A stretch of DNA of 64,000 bases from Streptomyces sp. NBC_01210 (GCF_036010325.1 NZ_CP108549.1:3906001-3970000), one strand, 5' to 3'; counted from the first letter of the stretch, positions 50,834 to 60,584 are shown. Notes: generated by a model not told the origin, from the letters alone. Numbers and translations: made by a program.

Positions 50834-50907
50834 CGGGGGCCGCTCGGCCCCCGCCGGTCCCGCCCGGCGCGTTCGGGCCGGCGCGTTCGGGCCGGCGCGT
50901 TCGGGCC
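50834..50907. terminator. Terminator hairpin followed by three 14-bp tandem repeats
   Basis: CGGGGGCC-GCTC-GGCCCCCG (50,834-50,853) ends the protease gene. GGCGCGTTCGGGCC is then repeated three times without mismatch (50,866-50,907), stopping 3 bp before the stop codon of the convergent MMPL gene. Confidence 0.8.
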
Positions 50908-50910
50908 GGG

Positions 50911-53256
50911 TCAGCGCCGCCCGCTGCCCGCAGGCACGCCGTCACCGGCCGCGCCCGCCATCTCGTCCTCGTCCTCGCCCTCGGTGTCCACATGCGGCAG
51001 GACCCGGTCCAGCCACCGCGGCGTCCACCAGGCCGCCCGCCCCATCAGCGTCATCACCGCCGGCACCAGCAGCAGCCGCACCACGGTCGCGTCGATGAGC
51101 ACGCTCACGGCCAGGCCCAGGCCCAGCATCTTGACCACGATGTTGTCGCTGACCACGAAGGCGGCGAAGACGCTCACCATGATGAGCGCGGCGCAGGTGA
51201 TGACGCGTGCGGTGATCTCCAGCGCGTGCGCGACGCTCGCCTTCGGGTCGCCGGTGCGCAGCCAGGCCTCGTGCACGCGGGAGAGCAGGAAGATCTCGTA
51301 GTCCATGCTCAGCCCGAAGACGATCGCGAACATCATCATCGGCACATAGCTCTCGATGGGCACCTTGCCCGATACCCCCAGCGCCGGGCCGCCCCAGCCC
51401 CACTGGAAGACGGCCACCACAACTCCGTACGAGGCCGCGATGGACAGGACGTTGAGCACGGCCGCCTTGACCGCGACCAGCAGCCCGCGGAAGACGATCA
51501 GGATGATGAGGAAGGCGAGGGCGACCACCACGGCGATGATCAGGGGCAGTCGGCTGGAGACAATGTCCAGGAAGTCGACCTGGGCCGCGGTCGTCCCGGT
51601 GACGTAGCCCTGTGCGGAGGTGCCGTTGACGGCCTCGGGCAGGACGTCGTCGTCCAGCCGGTTGACCAGCTCTGTGGTGACCTCGTCCTGCGGCGCCTGC
51701 TGCGAATAGGCGGTGCCGACCAGTACGTCTCCGTCCTGAGTGGGCTTCAGCGGGGTGATCACGGCGGCCCCGGACACATGGGCGAGCGCCTTCTGAGCCT
51801 GTGTCGCAAGCGCCGCGCGGTCGGCGGCCGGCACCGAGGTCTGGTCGATGACAAGGGTCATCGGCCCGTTGGACCCGGGGCCGAAAGCGTCGGACATCAG
51901 GTCGAACGCCCGCCGGTCCGTGAAGGACTTCGGGTCGGCGCCGTCCCCGATGTGGCCGAGCTGGATGGAGAACAGCGGGATGGCGAGCACGGCAATGACG
52001 ACCACCCCGCCGGTCAGGAACCACCACGGCCGTCGCTCGACGCGCTGTGCGTACCGGCGCCAGCTGCCGTGCTCCCCGGCGCCCGGCTCGGTGCCCGGCA
52101 CGGCGTCCGTCTCCGCGACCGGCTTGCGCACCCGGTACTTGTCGATCCGCCGGCCGGTCAGCCCCAGCAGCGCGGGCACCAGGGTGAGCGCGCCGGCGAC
52201 CGCCGTGATCACGGTGACGGCGGCCGCCACCCCGAGTTTGGAGATAAAGCTGACCCCGGAGACCGACAGTCCCATCAGAGCGATGATGACCGTGCATCCG
52301 GAGACGAGCACCGCCCGGCCGCTGGTGGCCACCGCCTTGCCCGCGGCGACCACCGGATCGGCGCCGTTCATGAGGTTCTGCCGGTGCCTGGTGATCAGGA
52401 ACAGCGCGTAGTCGATGCCCACGCCGAGACCGATCATGGTGGCGAGCGTGGGTGAGACGGTGGCGAAAGTGAACGCGGCGGCGAGCAGCCCGAGGCAGGC
52501 GAGCCCGCAGATCACACTGATCAGCGCCGTCAGCAGTGGCACACCGGCGGCGAGCACACTGCCGAAACCGATCAGCAGTACGAGGACCGCCACGCCGAAG
52601 CCGATCAGCTCACTGATCCGGTCGTTGGCCGCGGGCCTGGCCAGCTCACCCAGCAGGCCGCCGTACTCCACATCCACCCCGGCGGAGCGCAGCGGCTGGA
52701 CGGCCGTGTCCACACCGTCGAGATACGACTTCTCCAGAGTGGACGGCTGCACATCGAAGCGGACGGTGATGTACGCGGTTGCGCCGTCCGTGGAGAGGGG
52801 GCCGATGTTCTGTCCGGACGGCTGCTGCGGGGGCGGCGTCGAGCCCGGCGGAGGCAACGGGTTCTGCGCGGACAGCACATGCGGCAGCTTCTGGAGGTTG
52901 CCGATCACCGTGGACATCTGCGAGGCGAAGCCGGTGAGCGGCTTGGCCGTGTCGTTCAGGACGATCTGGGCCGCGTAACCGCCGGCAGCGGGATCGTGTT
53001 CCTTGAGCACCTCCCGCCCCTCCGTCGACTGGACGCCGGGCAGCGAGAAGTTGTCGGAGTACTCGCCGCCGTACGCGTGCTGCAGAACCTGCAGGCCCGC
53101 GAGGGCGACGAGCCAGGCCAGGATGACGACCGCACAGCGGCGGGCGCACCATTCACCGAGCCGCCGCAGCAGGCCTTTGCGGGCCGCGGCTGCAGGGGCA
53201 GAGGCGGAGGCGGAGGACGCGGCCGGGGAGTCGTGCGGAGGCTGAGCCAACGACAT
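50911..53256 (-). CDS. MMPL/RND-type exporter (second)
   Basis: 781 aa from ATG 53,256 (GGGAGAAAGG upstream). An Ala/Ser-rich cytoplasmic start of 30 residues, then the usual duplicated layout: helix (about 48-66), outer domain with the [19 protein letters not shown] proline insert, five helices with [17 protein letters not shown], a second outer domain, and final helices with [19 protein letters not shown]. Proton-driven exporter of lipids or natural products. Unlike the one at 36,448 it has no adjacent regulator. Confidence 0.92.
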   Translation of the reverse strand: MSLAQPPHDSPAASSASASAPAAAARKGLLRRLGEWCARRCAVVILAWLVALAGLQVLQHAYGGEYSDNFSLPGVQSTEGREVLKEHDPAAGGYAAQIVLNDTAKPLTGFASQMSTVIGNLQKLPHVLSAQNPLPPPGSTPPPQQPSGQNIGPLSTDGATAYITVRFDVQPSTLEKSYLDGVDTAVQPLRSAGVDVEYGGLLGELARPAANDRISELIGFGVAVLVLLIGFGSVLAAGVPLLTALISVICGLACLGLLAAAFTFATVSPTLATMIGLGVGIDYALFLITRHRQNLMNGADPVVAAGKAVATSGRAVLVSGCTVIIALMGLSVSGVSFISKLGVAAAVTVITAVAGALTLVPALLGLTGRRIDKYRVRKPVAETDAVPGTEPGAGEHGSWRRYAQRVERRPWWFLTGGVVVIAVLAIPLFSIQLGHIGDGADPKSFTDRRAFDLMSDAFGPGSNGPMTLVIDQTSVPAADRAALATQAQKALAHVSGAAVITPLKPTQDGDVLVGTAYSQQAPQDEVTTELVNRLDDDVLPEAVNGTSAQGYVTGTTAAQVDFLDIVSSRLPLIIAVVVALAFLIILIVFRGLLVAVKAAVLNVLSIAASYGVVVAVFQWGWGGPALGVSGKVPIESYVPMMMFAIVFGLSMDYEIFLLSRVHEAWLRTGDPKASVAHALEITARVITCAALIMVSVFAAFVVSDNIVVKMLGLGLAVSVLIDATVVRLLLVPAVMTLMGRAAWWTPRWLDRVLPHVDTEGEDEDEMAGAAGDGVPAGSGRR

Positions 53257-53433
53257 GCCTTTCTCCCGACGAGAACCGGCGCACGGATGGCTGCCGAGGT
53301 CTGGAGGTGCTCTCTCTCCGACACCGGTCCAGAGAAAGACACAGCGGACATTCAGCATTAAAAGCCCGATCCGACCGCACGGCATGCGCACTTCCGTGTG
53401 GAAGGCGCCCCTTGGGCGTTGGTCGGAGTCGGC

Positions 53434-53973
53434 TCACTCCGGATGCGTGGAGCCGAGTGCGCCGGGACTTCTGGGCACCCAGCCGGGTACGGCCGCCACC
53501 TGCTTCGGACTGGGCTCGCGCATCAGGGCGCGCCAACCGTTCTGGCCGCCGTTGCCGTCGAGCCGGACGTCAATGTCCTTGATCTGTCCGGTGTCGTGGA
53601 AGTACAGCACCACCATTTGGCGATCGGAGCCCTCGTCGTAGAAGTCCGCGGTGACCTTCCCCCGGGCGCCGTTGCGGAACTCCTTGATCCAGTTGGCGGC
53701 CGTCTTCTTGGTCTCGTCCTCGGTGCCGTCGCTGCTCGCGAGCGATTGCAGCCCTTCTGCCCGCTCGTCAGCGATCCGCCAGACGATCTCTTGCGTCACT
53801 TCCAGTGAACCGGTGGACGGGTAGCCGACCACCCTCAGTGGCTCATGGTTGGCGTAATCCTCGGCGTAACGCACGGCGGCGTCGTCCGAGGGCGAACATG
53901 CCGTCAGCACTGCGAGCATCAGAAAGGCTGACAGAGCCGCTGCCAGCCTTCGTGTTCCTGCGGCCCGGCTCAT
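53434..53973 (-). CDS. Putative lipoprotein
   Basis: 179 aa from ATG 53,973, which places a short positive N-region and helix (RRLAAALSAFLMLAVL) before the lipobox LTAC. The mature part shows AVRYAEDYANHEPLRVVGYP and TADFYDEGSDRQMVVLYFHD, with no family I can name. The frame extends 40 codons upstream to 54,093, but that would destroy the signal peptide. Exported and membrane-tethered. Confidence 0.7.
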   Translation of the reverse strand: MSRAAGTRRLAAALSAFLMLAVLTACSPSDDAAVRYAEDYANHEPLRVVGYPSTGSLEVTQEIVWRIADERAEGLQSLASSDGTEDETKKTAANWIKEFRNGARGKVTADFYDEGSDRQMVVLYFHDTGQIKDIDVRLDGNGGQNGWRALMREPSPKQVAAVPGWVPRSPGALGSTHPE

Positions 53974-54134
53974 TCGGCGCTCATGGGCGGCATGATTCAG
54001 GATCCGCTCGATCGGGTTGCGCGTGCCGCGACAGCGGGCCAGGACATCGTCCAACGTGGGTCGGCTCTTTCCTCGGTCTCTTGCGTCGAACACCGCGCGA
54101 ATCCGGTGACTTTCGACAAGCAGAGGCGCGAACG

Positions 54135-54175
54135 ACGAGATCCCGGTCAGACGGTGAGTCTGACCGGGATCTCGT
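54135..54175 (-). terminator. Terminator of the tRNA-Ala locus
   Basis: ACGAGATCCCGGTCAGAC (54,135-54,152) pairs perfectly with the reverse arm ending at 54,175 around a 5-nt loop: 18-bp arms. It lies 15 bp beyond the 3' end of the tRNA fragment on the minus strand, as expected for a native tRNA terminator. Confidence 0.85.
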
Positions 54176-54189
54176 GAACAGCATTGTTG

Positions 54190-54232
54190 TGGACCTGTGG
54201 GGATTTGAACCCCAGACCCCCTCGATGCGAAC
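54190..54232 (-). repeat. Displaced 3' half of tRNA-Ala(CGC): attachment-site scar
   Basis: Read on the minus strand: anticodon loop TTCGCAT (anticodon CGC), 3' anticodon stem CGAGG, five-base variable loop GGGTC, T-arm TGGGG-TTCAAAT-CCCCA, acceptor CAGGTCC and discriminator A. U70 and A73 agree with alanine identity (G3-U70). The 5' half (acceptor, D-arm, 5' anticodon stem) is missing; sequence to the right is unrelated. Integration at the anticodon-loop side of a tRNA leaves exactly such a fragment at the far end of the inserted element. Confidence 0.85.
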
Positions 54233-54709
54233 TACAGGCGGGGCGGTCGTTGAGGTCCGCTCGGCTGGTCAGCCGGGGTGATCGGGGCCGATGTCGGTCG
54301 GATGCGGCCGTGGTGGTTGCTGTACTTCGCTGCTGTACTGCGGCTCCGGAGGCCTCGTGAGTCCCGGGTGTATTCGCTGGTCAGCGTGGTAGGGCTGTGC
54401 CCGCGGGAGCTGCCAGTCCATGGTTAGGCAGCGAGACTGGATTCTGCGGTCTCGCGCTTACCGCCTGCGCCGGTGCTCCGCTCCCGGACGGAATGTCCGG
54501 GCCTGGTTCGCGCAGCACGCCCGTAGGAGCCGTCGGGCAGGCCCTGTAACCATCAGCGGCGGGGAAGCGCGGTCTGTAAAGCCGAGCGTCCGCATCCATA
54601 GCTGCTTCATCCGGCCCCGTGAGCTGGATGCTGGTTTTCGGCCCGAAGGGGCCCTTTTGTCGCTGTCTGCTGCAACAATGCCCTGGGCCGGCGTACGGGA
54701 GGGGTTTCA
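54233..54709. other. Island edge without recognisable genes
   Basis: 477 bp between the tRNA scar and the NACHT gene. I see no gene or strong repeat. It should hold the NACHT promoter. Confidence 0.45.
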
Positions 54710-57700
54710 ATGATCGGGGAGACGGCCGCATTACGGCTGGGCACGACGGTGGCGAACGCAGCTGGTCAGTGGTGGCTAGGCGGCAAGCGGCGGGAGCAGG
54801 AGCGCCGACTATCGATGGAGGAACTGATTCGGGTTCGGGTACCCGGTGTGAGGCTACAGCGCGAGGTCCAGCAGCAATTCGAAAAGATTACCAACGCGGT
54901 CTTCGACCGGTTGGAGCCGTACTTGAAGCATGCGTTCCAACGCTTGGACGAGGGCGGCCGTCAGGCCGTGATCAACGCTGTGGCCGACACGTTTACCCAC
55001 GCGGACCTCTCGGACGAAGCTCTCCTTGCTGCGAACGCCCAGCCGGCCGAGCTCACTCGCTACATCGCCGGTTCCGTAAGCGGGCCGGTAGGCCTAAACG
55101 AGGCGGAGACTCGCCTGTATGACGTGCTCTTCGCTGAGTGCGTCGAGTACTACGTCTACATTGTGCGTAGCCTGCCCGTCTTCGAGGAGCGGGTAGCAGG
55201 CGAGTTGCTGGCGCGGACAGCCACGCTGGGGGCTGAGGTAGCCCGGATCTTGGAGCGGCTCCCCGATCGGTCACTGTTCGCGCCAGACGGCACGGACCAA
55301 GACACGGCCTTCCGTCGTACCTATATGGAACTGGTCAGCAGGGAACTCGACGAAGTCGAGCTGTTTCGCCGTACGTCCGATCAGGCATCCGCACCACGCG
55401 TACGCTTGTCGACTGCGTACGTCAGCTTGCGGGCCACCGGCGACGACGGCAAGCGCCGACGTACCGTCCGTTCTCTGTCACCACTCAGACCTGACATGAG
55501 CAATTGGGAAGGGGCTGGCAGCGAGAACATCGGTATGGGAGTCGAGTCCGCGCTGAGCAATGCGTCCCGGGTGCTCCTGCGGGGCGAAGCCGGTTCCGGA
55601 AAGACGACCTTGCTGCGCTGGCTGGCCGTGATGGCTGCGCGCGGAGCCTTTACCGGGGAATTGGCCGAATGGAACGGGCTCACTCCGATCTTCATCAAGT
55701 TGCGTGAGTACAGTGGTCGCACGCCGCCAAAACCAGAGGCCATGCTCGACGGAGTCGCCGGTCCGATCACCGGGGTCATGCCTCGGGGGTGGGTGGAGCG
55801 ACAGCTCAGCGGCGGCAGGGCATTGCTCTTGATCGACGGCGTGGACGAGCTGCTCGACCGGGAACGCCGACTGGTACGGGACTGGCTGCGCAAACTGCTC
55901 GCCCAATACGACTGTGTACGGGTGGTCGTTACTTCGCGCCCTGCGGCGGCCGGCGCGGACTGGTTACGCAATGAGGAATTCACGTCCCTCCATATGGAAC
56001 GGATGACGCCTCCAGACCTGGCGGCATTCGTACGGCAGTGGCACCAGGCAGTGAGGGACCTCGGCGGCGACCTGCCCTGCTCCGTAGACGAACTGCCGCA
56101 GTACGAACAGTCCCTTCTCACCAGTCTCAAGGACCGGGCCCACCTCCAGTCTTTGGCGAGCACACCGCTGTTGGCAGCCATGTTGTGCGCCATGCACTTG
56201 AACAGAGGACGCCAGCTGCCGCGGGATCGCATGGAGTTGTATCGCAATGCCCTGGACACCCTCGTACACGATCGCGACGCCGATCGGAACGTGCCGAGCG
56301 CGGTGGACAGTAAGCTCAGCCTCGGTGACAAACTCGTCATACTAAGGGACCTCGCATGGCGCTTGTCGGATAACCACCGAAGCGAAGTCGACCTCGAAAG
56401 GGCAGCCGGCTACGTCGCGGCGAAGCTAAAGTCGATGCGCCACCTGGACGATCTAAACGGCGACCAGGTCCTTGAGCAACTAAGGCATCGTTCTGGAATT
56501 CTCCGGTCTCCTGCGGAGGGGCGCTTGGACTTTGTGCACCGGACCTTTCAGGAGTACCTCGCCGCGAAGGAGGCTGCGGAAGAGGATCGTATCGGCAACC
56601 TTATTGGCCGCGCGCACCTTGATCTGTGGCGCGAGACAATCATCATGGTGGCGGGCCACGCCAATACGCGTCAGCGGGAGGAACTGCTCGGTGGCATCCT
56701 CGACCGTGCCGAGGAGGAGATCCGTCACGCGCGCACACTCCATTTAGTGGCGGCGGCATGTCAGGAGACCATGCCGGTAATCTCGGTCGGCCTTGCGAAC
56801 CGTCTAGACGAGGCGGTACGCAAACTGCTTCCGGCGCGGCGTATTACTGATCCGCCCGCCCTAGCGGCTGTAGGACCCAGCCTCCGCCGTTGGCTACCGT
56901 CGTCGCTGGCGCAGTTGACCGAGAAGGCTGCAGCACAGACCGTACGGACCGTGGCGCTGATCGGAGGCGAGGAGTCTCTGGAACTGCTTGCGGGCTACGT
57001 GGGAGACGAGCGTCCGGGCGTTGTCCAAGCACTCATCGGCGCGTGGGACTACTTCGATGCGGATTCTTACGCCAATGGTGTCTTGTCTCGGCTACAGCTG
57101 GCGGGGAACGATGTGCTGATCAGTCATCCCGGCCAGCTGAAGGCAGCACGCCGGTTGCGTTCATTGACACACCTCGAAGTAAATTACTCGGTTCGGGGTA
57201 TCGAGTTTCTCGCCGACTTCCCGCCTCTAGAGCAGATTTGGATAAACGGAGCGATTGAAGAAATCGATCTGTCTGTTCTTCGCGGGCACCTTGGTTTGCA
57301 GCAGCTCATGATATTTGGCGGCACGAAAGTTGGAGAAGCGTCGATTCTTGGGGAGCTCACAGAGTTGCGGGCCCTCGGACTTCCTTCCCCTGACGAGGTG
57401 GACGAGCTGGTCTGGCGCTCATTGAACAAGCTGGAGTTCCTCAGCTTCAGCTACGTCACGGCGGAGAGCGACCTTAGCCAACTGCTCGCACTCCCTGAGC
57501 TGGAGTGGCTGCAAGTGGTAGGGGCGGATTTCATCACGATAAAAGGATTTGAAGACCTTGCGGGATCGGCCAAGCTCCGTTCCCTATATCTTGGCGAGTG
57601 TGACGTAAATTCCTGGATCGCTACGCTCAAGAGTGCCCCACCCTCGTTGGCGCACCTGAATCTGCACACCTGCGTAGTGCCTTCCGACCCTCAAATTTTT

Positions 57701-57808
57701 GGGCGGCTCGGAAATCTTGAATATGTGTCACTTGCTGAGTGTCAAACCCCCGACGGTGCGCGAGTCGCAGCCCTAGACATTCCCGGCGTGTCGACGCAGG
57801 TCATTTGA
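54710..57808 (+). CDS. NACHT-type STAND NTPase with leucine-rich C-terminus (candidate antiphage NLR-like protein)
   Basis: 1032 aa from ATG 54,710 (GGGAGGGG upstream). Residues about 1-200 are all-helical, similar in texture to the N-terminal helical domains (NNH type) of bacterial NACHT proteins. The NTPase has Walker A LLRGEAGSGKTTLLRWLA (about 290-307), Walker B ALLLIDGVDELLD (about 368-380), VRVVVTSRP (sensor) and DFVHRTFQEYLAAKEA, a conserved NACHT C-terminal helix motif. From about 800 to 1020 leucine-rich units follow (LRSLTHLEVNY, LRALGLPSPDEV, LEWLQVVGAD, LRSLYLGECDV). Such proteins sense phage components and trigger abortive responses; no effector domain such as a nuclease or TIR is obvious, so the N-terminus may be the effector. 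Confidence 0.88.
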   Translation: MIGETAALRLGTTVANAAGQWWLGGKRREQERRLSMEELIRVRVPGVRLQREVQQQFEKITNAVFDRLEPYLKHAFQRLDEGGRQAVINAVADTFTHADLSDEALLAANAQPAELTRYIAGSVSGPVGLNEAETRLYDVLFAECVEYYVYIVRSLPVFEERVAGELLARTATLGAEVARILERLPDRSLFAPDGTDQDTAFRRTYMELVSRELDEVELFRRTSDQASAPRVRLSTAYVSLRATGDDGKRRRTVRSLSPLRPDMSNWEGAGSENIGMGVESALSNASRVLLRGEAGSGKTTLLRWLAVMAARGAFTGELAEWNGLTPIFIKLREYSGRTPPKPEAMLDGVAGPITGVMPRGWVERQLSGGRALLLIDGVDELLDRERRLVRDWLRKLLAQYDCVRVVVTSRPAAAGADWLRNEEFTSLHMERMTPPDLAAFVRQWHQAVRDLGGDLPCSVDELPQYEQSLLTSLKDRAHLQSLASTPLLAAMLCAMHLNRGRQLPRDRMELYRNALDTLVHDRDADRNVPSAVDSKLSLGDKLVILRDLAWRLSDNHRSEVDLERAAGYVAAKLKSMRHLDDLNGDQVLEQLRHRSGILRSPAEGRLDFVHRTFQEYLAAKEAAEEDRIGNLIGRAHLDLWRETIIMVAGHANTRQREELLGGILDRAEEEIRHARTLHLVAAACQETMPVISVGLANRLDEAVRKLLPARRITDPPALAAVGPSLRRWLPSSLAQLTEKAAAQTVRTVALIGGEESLELLAGYVGDERPGVVQALIGAWDYFDADSYANGVLSRLQLAGNDVLISHPGQLKAARRLRSLTHLEVNYSVRGIEFLADFPPLEQIWINGAIEEIDLSVLRGHLGLQQLMIFGGTKVGEASILGELTELRALGLPSPDEVDELVWRSLNKLEFLSFSYVTAESDLSQLLALPELEWLQVVGADFITIKGFEDLAGSAKLRSLYLGECDVNSWIATLKSAPPSLAHLNLHTCVVPSDPQIFGRLGNLEYVSLAECQTPDGARVAALDIPGVSTQVI

Positions 57809-57957
57809 CCTCAGCCCCCTCTCGCGGCGAACTTGTTGAGCGGGCAGATCATCGGGCCGGGCGTGTTCGGTCATGAGCCGATCCTGTCAGGCGACAGTGT
57901 GCCTGAGGTCGGTGGAATGGCTTTGGTCGGTGTCCTGCCTGGTTTGGGGTCGTGCAT

Positions 57958-58036
57958 GATCAGGGGGCCGTACGCTTGCCGGCTACTCGGGCAGGCTTGT
58001 CCCCTGCCCGCAATGTGTCCGAGTGGCCCCCTGGTC
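57958..58036 (-). repeat. Structured element, copy B
   Basis: Outer stem CAGGGGGCC (57,961-57,969) / GGCCCCCTG (58,025-58,033) and inner stem CGGGCAGG / CCTGCCCG. Read on the minus strand it aligns with copy A: CAGGGGGCC, TCGGAC, GCGGGCA, GCCTGCCCGA, AGCGTA and GGCCCCCTG occur in the same order and nearly the same spacing. It lies about 150 bp after the NACHT gene, in the 714-bp gene-free gap up to 58,522. The rest of the gap contains copy C and nothing else I recognise. Confidence 0.75.
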
Positions 58037-58356
58037 TTGCTCGACGCGGGTCCCGAATCGGGGAGGTGGGTAAAGCCGTGGAGCCGTCCGTCCCCACCCC
58101 CGGCCTGGTTCTTTTCGCCCCCTTGTGGGCGCGGGCGGGCGACGACGTGCGGCCCCGGTGGCGAAGACATTGAGGGGCAAGCGCGGCGGCGTCCGGCCGG
58201 CGCCGCCGCACTCCGTGCGGCACTCTCTGATCTTTGATCAGACTGCTACCGCAGTTCAGGAGGCCGGGAATGCAGACGTTCGATGCGTCAAATGTGGTGT
58301 TCTCCCGAGCGTCCGTCTCTTCCCCAGGGCTTGGTGCGCTTGTGTCTTTGTCGTCT

Positions 58357-58402
58357 GCTGGGGGCCACTCGGGCACATAGCGGGCGTGGGACAGAGCCGG
58401 TC
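58357..58402 (+). repeat. Structured element, degraded copy C
   Basis: GGGGGCCACTCGGGCACATA followed by GCGGGCGTGGGACAG matches the first 40-45 nt of copy B (read on its own strand) with few mismatches, in opposite orientation to B. The 3' half, including the GGCCCCC arm, is not recognisable. Confidence 0.65.
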
Positions 58403-58522
58403 CCGTGTGGCTGGGCTGTGTGTGGCGGCTGGGTTAGCAATGATCCACGGGCTCCCCGAACGCCGGTCAGACAGCGAGCGCAGCGAGCCTTGATGATGTA
58501 GGGAAAGTCTGTCCGCGCGGAG

Positions 58523-59008
58523 CTACGCGGCGACTGAGTCGGGTGTCTGGCCGTGTTCCAGGTACACCGGTGCCGTCCCTGTACGGGCTTCGATCGCTGC
58601 GAGGATTCGTCGGGCCAATCGCGGGATCGTGCACTCATTGATCTCGGCAGGGGCAAGGAAGGCAAAGCCCTTCAACTCGTCTACCTGGAGCGTGATGCGG
58701 GCCAGATCCTCGGATGTCAGCTCGCCGCCGTCAAAGAGGTAGAGGACCTTGTCGCCCTCGCTGCGGTTCGGAGCCCAGTCGATGGCCAGGAGGCGGCCCA
58801 GCGGTGGAGCGATGCCCAGCTCTTCGCGGACTTCGCGCGTGGCAGCTTGCAACGGAGACTCGCCAGTCTCGACGTACCCGCCGGGGATGTCCCAGTAGTC
58901 CTTGTAGGACGGCTCGACCATGAGGACACGGCCGGCCGGATCAAAGAAGAGCGCACCCGCGGCCATACGCGGATGCGCCATCTTCGCTTCGTGCTCGTTC
59001 ACTGCCAT
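58523..59008 (-). CDS. Nudix hydrolase (island)
   Basis: 161 aa from ATG 59,008. Canonical Nudix box: GGYVETGESPLQAATREVRE followed by ELGI. The N-terminal strand AAGALFFDPAGRVLMVEPSY and the aromatic KDYWDIPGG are typical of MutT-like enzymes. It starts 20 bp after the XRE-TPR gene stop and is likely co-transcribed; XRE-Nudix pairs recur in Streptomyces. Confidence 0.9.
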   Translation of the reverse strand: MAVNEHEAKMAHPRMAAGALFFDPAGRVLMVEPSYKDYWDIPGGYVETGESPLQAATREVREELGIAPPLGRLLAIDWAPNRSEGDKVLYLFDGGELTSEDLARITLQVDELKGFAFLAPAEINECTIPRLARRILAAIEARTGTAPVYLEHGQTPDSVAA

Positions 59009-59027
59009 GAAGTCGAGCGTACCTACG

Positions 59028-60248
59028 TCACACGACGTGCAGGCGCTGGGCCAGGTCGGCAAGGCTCCGGCTCGGTCGTCCGCGCTGGTTCCGCACCCAT
59101 GTGAGAACTACCTCGCGCGCGAGGTAGTGACTACGGACCTGCTCTGGGGCCCAGCTCTCGGCTTCGAGCAGCATGGTCAGGGCTTCGTCCGCACGGTTGC
59201 TGGCGCTGAGTGCGCGGGCTACCTCGATGCTGTGCCGGGTGCGTCGCTCGGTCGGCAGACCACTGGTGTCGATCTCCGGCCCTAGATCCACGGCGATCTG
59301 CATGTCTCCGAGCTCGGCGGCGGTGGCGACTCGATGAATTGCGACGTTGGTCGGCCCGAATGCCGTCCACATGTGGTTGGCGTCATCGCCGAGCTGCTGA
59401 GCGACCCTGTCGGCCTCTGCGAGGAATTCTCGCGTAGCCGCACGATCCTCGGCGCGTGCCGCTGCCATCGCTCCTGTGAGGAAGAGCGTCCCGTAGACGG
59501 AGAGGAAACCCGGCGACACGTCGATCCGGTCGAGTTGGAGACGGAGATAGTCGGCTGCGTCGCTGACGAGCTGCACGGCTGCCTCGAAGCGACCGTTGGA
59601 GAGTAGGCAATGAGCGACTGACCTGAAGAGTGATCCGGTCACTACCGCGTTGCTGGTCTGCTGGGCGGCGTTGAGCCCGCGGTCAGCAGCGATCCACGCA
59701 AGGTCAGTTTCTCCAAGCTTGGTGAGCACCATGGCCGCGCCCTGGTAAGTCAGGGCGGTCAGATCGTGGGCAGTCTCGCGCTCCTGCCCCTCGTACGACT
59801 GCGCTGCGATGAGCGCGTCCGTCAGGAGCAACGGCAGGCGGTGAGTCGCGAAGCCGAATCGGGAGTCTTGATAGGCGTCCCAGACCTCGACCACGTTCGT
59901 ACGCAGTTCACCGAGCGGCGTCGGCTCGCCCTCGGTTGGCACGCCCAACAGCGGTGTGAGTTGGCGGTAGTTCATAAGCGCTGATCGCAGGGCGGGCACG
60001 GTACGCGTACCGCTGTCGGGCGTCCAGTCCATGAGCGTCGGCTCGGCGAGCAGATCGCCAAGAGTCACGTCCAGCGCGTCGGCCAAAGACTTGATGACCG
60101 ACAACCGGTCCAGCTCCAGGCGGTTGTTCTCTGCCTTGCTGACCCAGTCGACCGTTCGGCCGACCATGCCAGCCAACACTTCCTGGGAGATACCGCGCCT
60201 TCGGCGATACCACGCGACTCGTTCGCCGATCGTCAGGTTCGTTGTCAT
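59028..60248 (-). CDS. XRE-type regulator with TPR-like C-terminus
   Basis: 406 aa from ATG 60,248. HTH at about 5-60: GERVAWYRRRRGISQEVLAG, then VGRTVDWVSKAENNRLELDR. The rest is a helical TPR-like array (ALIAAQSYEGQERETAHDLT, LGETDLAWIAADRGLNAAQQ, ARALSASNRADEALTMLLEA). The architecture is that of Rgg/PlcR-like or Streptomyces BldD-unrelated quorum or developmental regulators; a peptide or small-molecule ligand is plausible. Divergent from the 65-aa frame at 60,387. Confidence 0.88.
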   Translation of the reverse strand: MTTNLTIGERVAWYRRRRGISQEVLAGMVGRTVDWVSKAENNRLELDRLSVIKSLADALDVTLGDLLAEPTLMDWTPDSGTRTVPALRSALMNYRQLTPLLGVPTEGEPTPLGELRTNVVEVWDAYQDSRFGFATHRLPLLLTDALIAAQSYEGQERETAHDLTALTYQGAAMVLTKLGETDLAWIAADRGLNAAQQTSNAVVTGSLFRSVAHCLLSNGRFEAAVQLVSDAADYLRLQLDRIDVSPGFLSVYGTLFLTGAMAAARAEDRAATREFLAEADRVAQQLGDDANHMWTAFGPTNVAIHRVATAAELGDMQIAVDLGPEIDTSGLPTERRTRHSIEVARALSASNRADEALTMLLEAESWAPEQVRSHYLAREVVLTWVRNQRGRPSRSLADLAQRLHVV

Positions 60249-60386
60249 TCCTCGCATGGGAAGAGCGTCCCCCTGCCTTTTGCGAGGACCCCGGAGGAAT
60301 TTTCCGGGGTCCCGCTACGGACCGGACCTAGCGTTACTGACAACCCGAGGGCCTGTCAGCCCGATCTCGCGACGAGGGGGCCAACG

Positions 60387-60584
60387 ATGGCGCTGACCTC
60401 AGCAGAACGGTTGCAACTGGTCAAGCGAATCATGGGAGTTGGGAAGGAGATGGCCGACCTGGAGCGCAGGGTCAACGCCGCCGCTAGGGCTTTGGCTTCT
60501 GCTGACGGACCAATTCTTCAAGATGATCCATCCGTGCCGCCAACTGCCGGACGTCCCGAAGAACTTCGTCGAGATGCTCTGTGA
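60387..60584 (+). CDS. Possible 65-aa helical protein
   Basis: ATG 60,387 with CGAGGGGG upstream. MALTSAERLQLVKRIMGVGK and EMADLERRVNAAARALASAD look like a coiled coil; the remainder runs into the convergent GntR gene (about 100 bp overlap). Kept as possible because it is divergent from XRE and has a ribosome site. Confidence 0.4.
   Translation: MALTSAERLQLVKRIMGVGKEMADLERRVNAAARALASADGPILQDDPSVPPTAGRPEELRRDAL

Noticed and set aside
54190..54258. Complete tRNA gene
   Set aside because: GGACCTC at 54,252-54,258 can pair with the acceptor end, but there is no D-arm or 5' anticodon stem and the spacing is short; only the 3' half is real.
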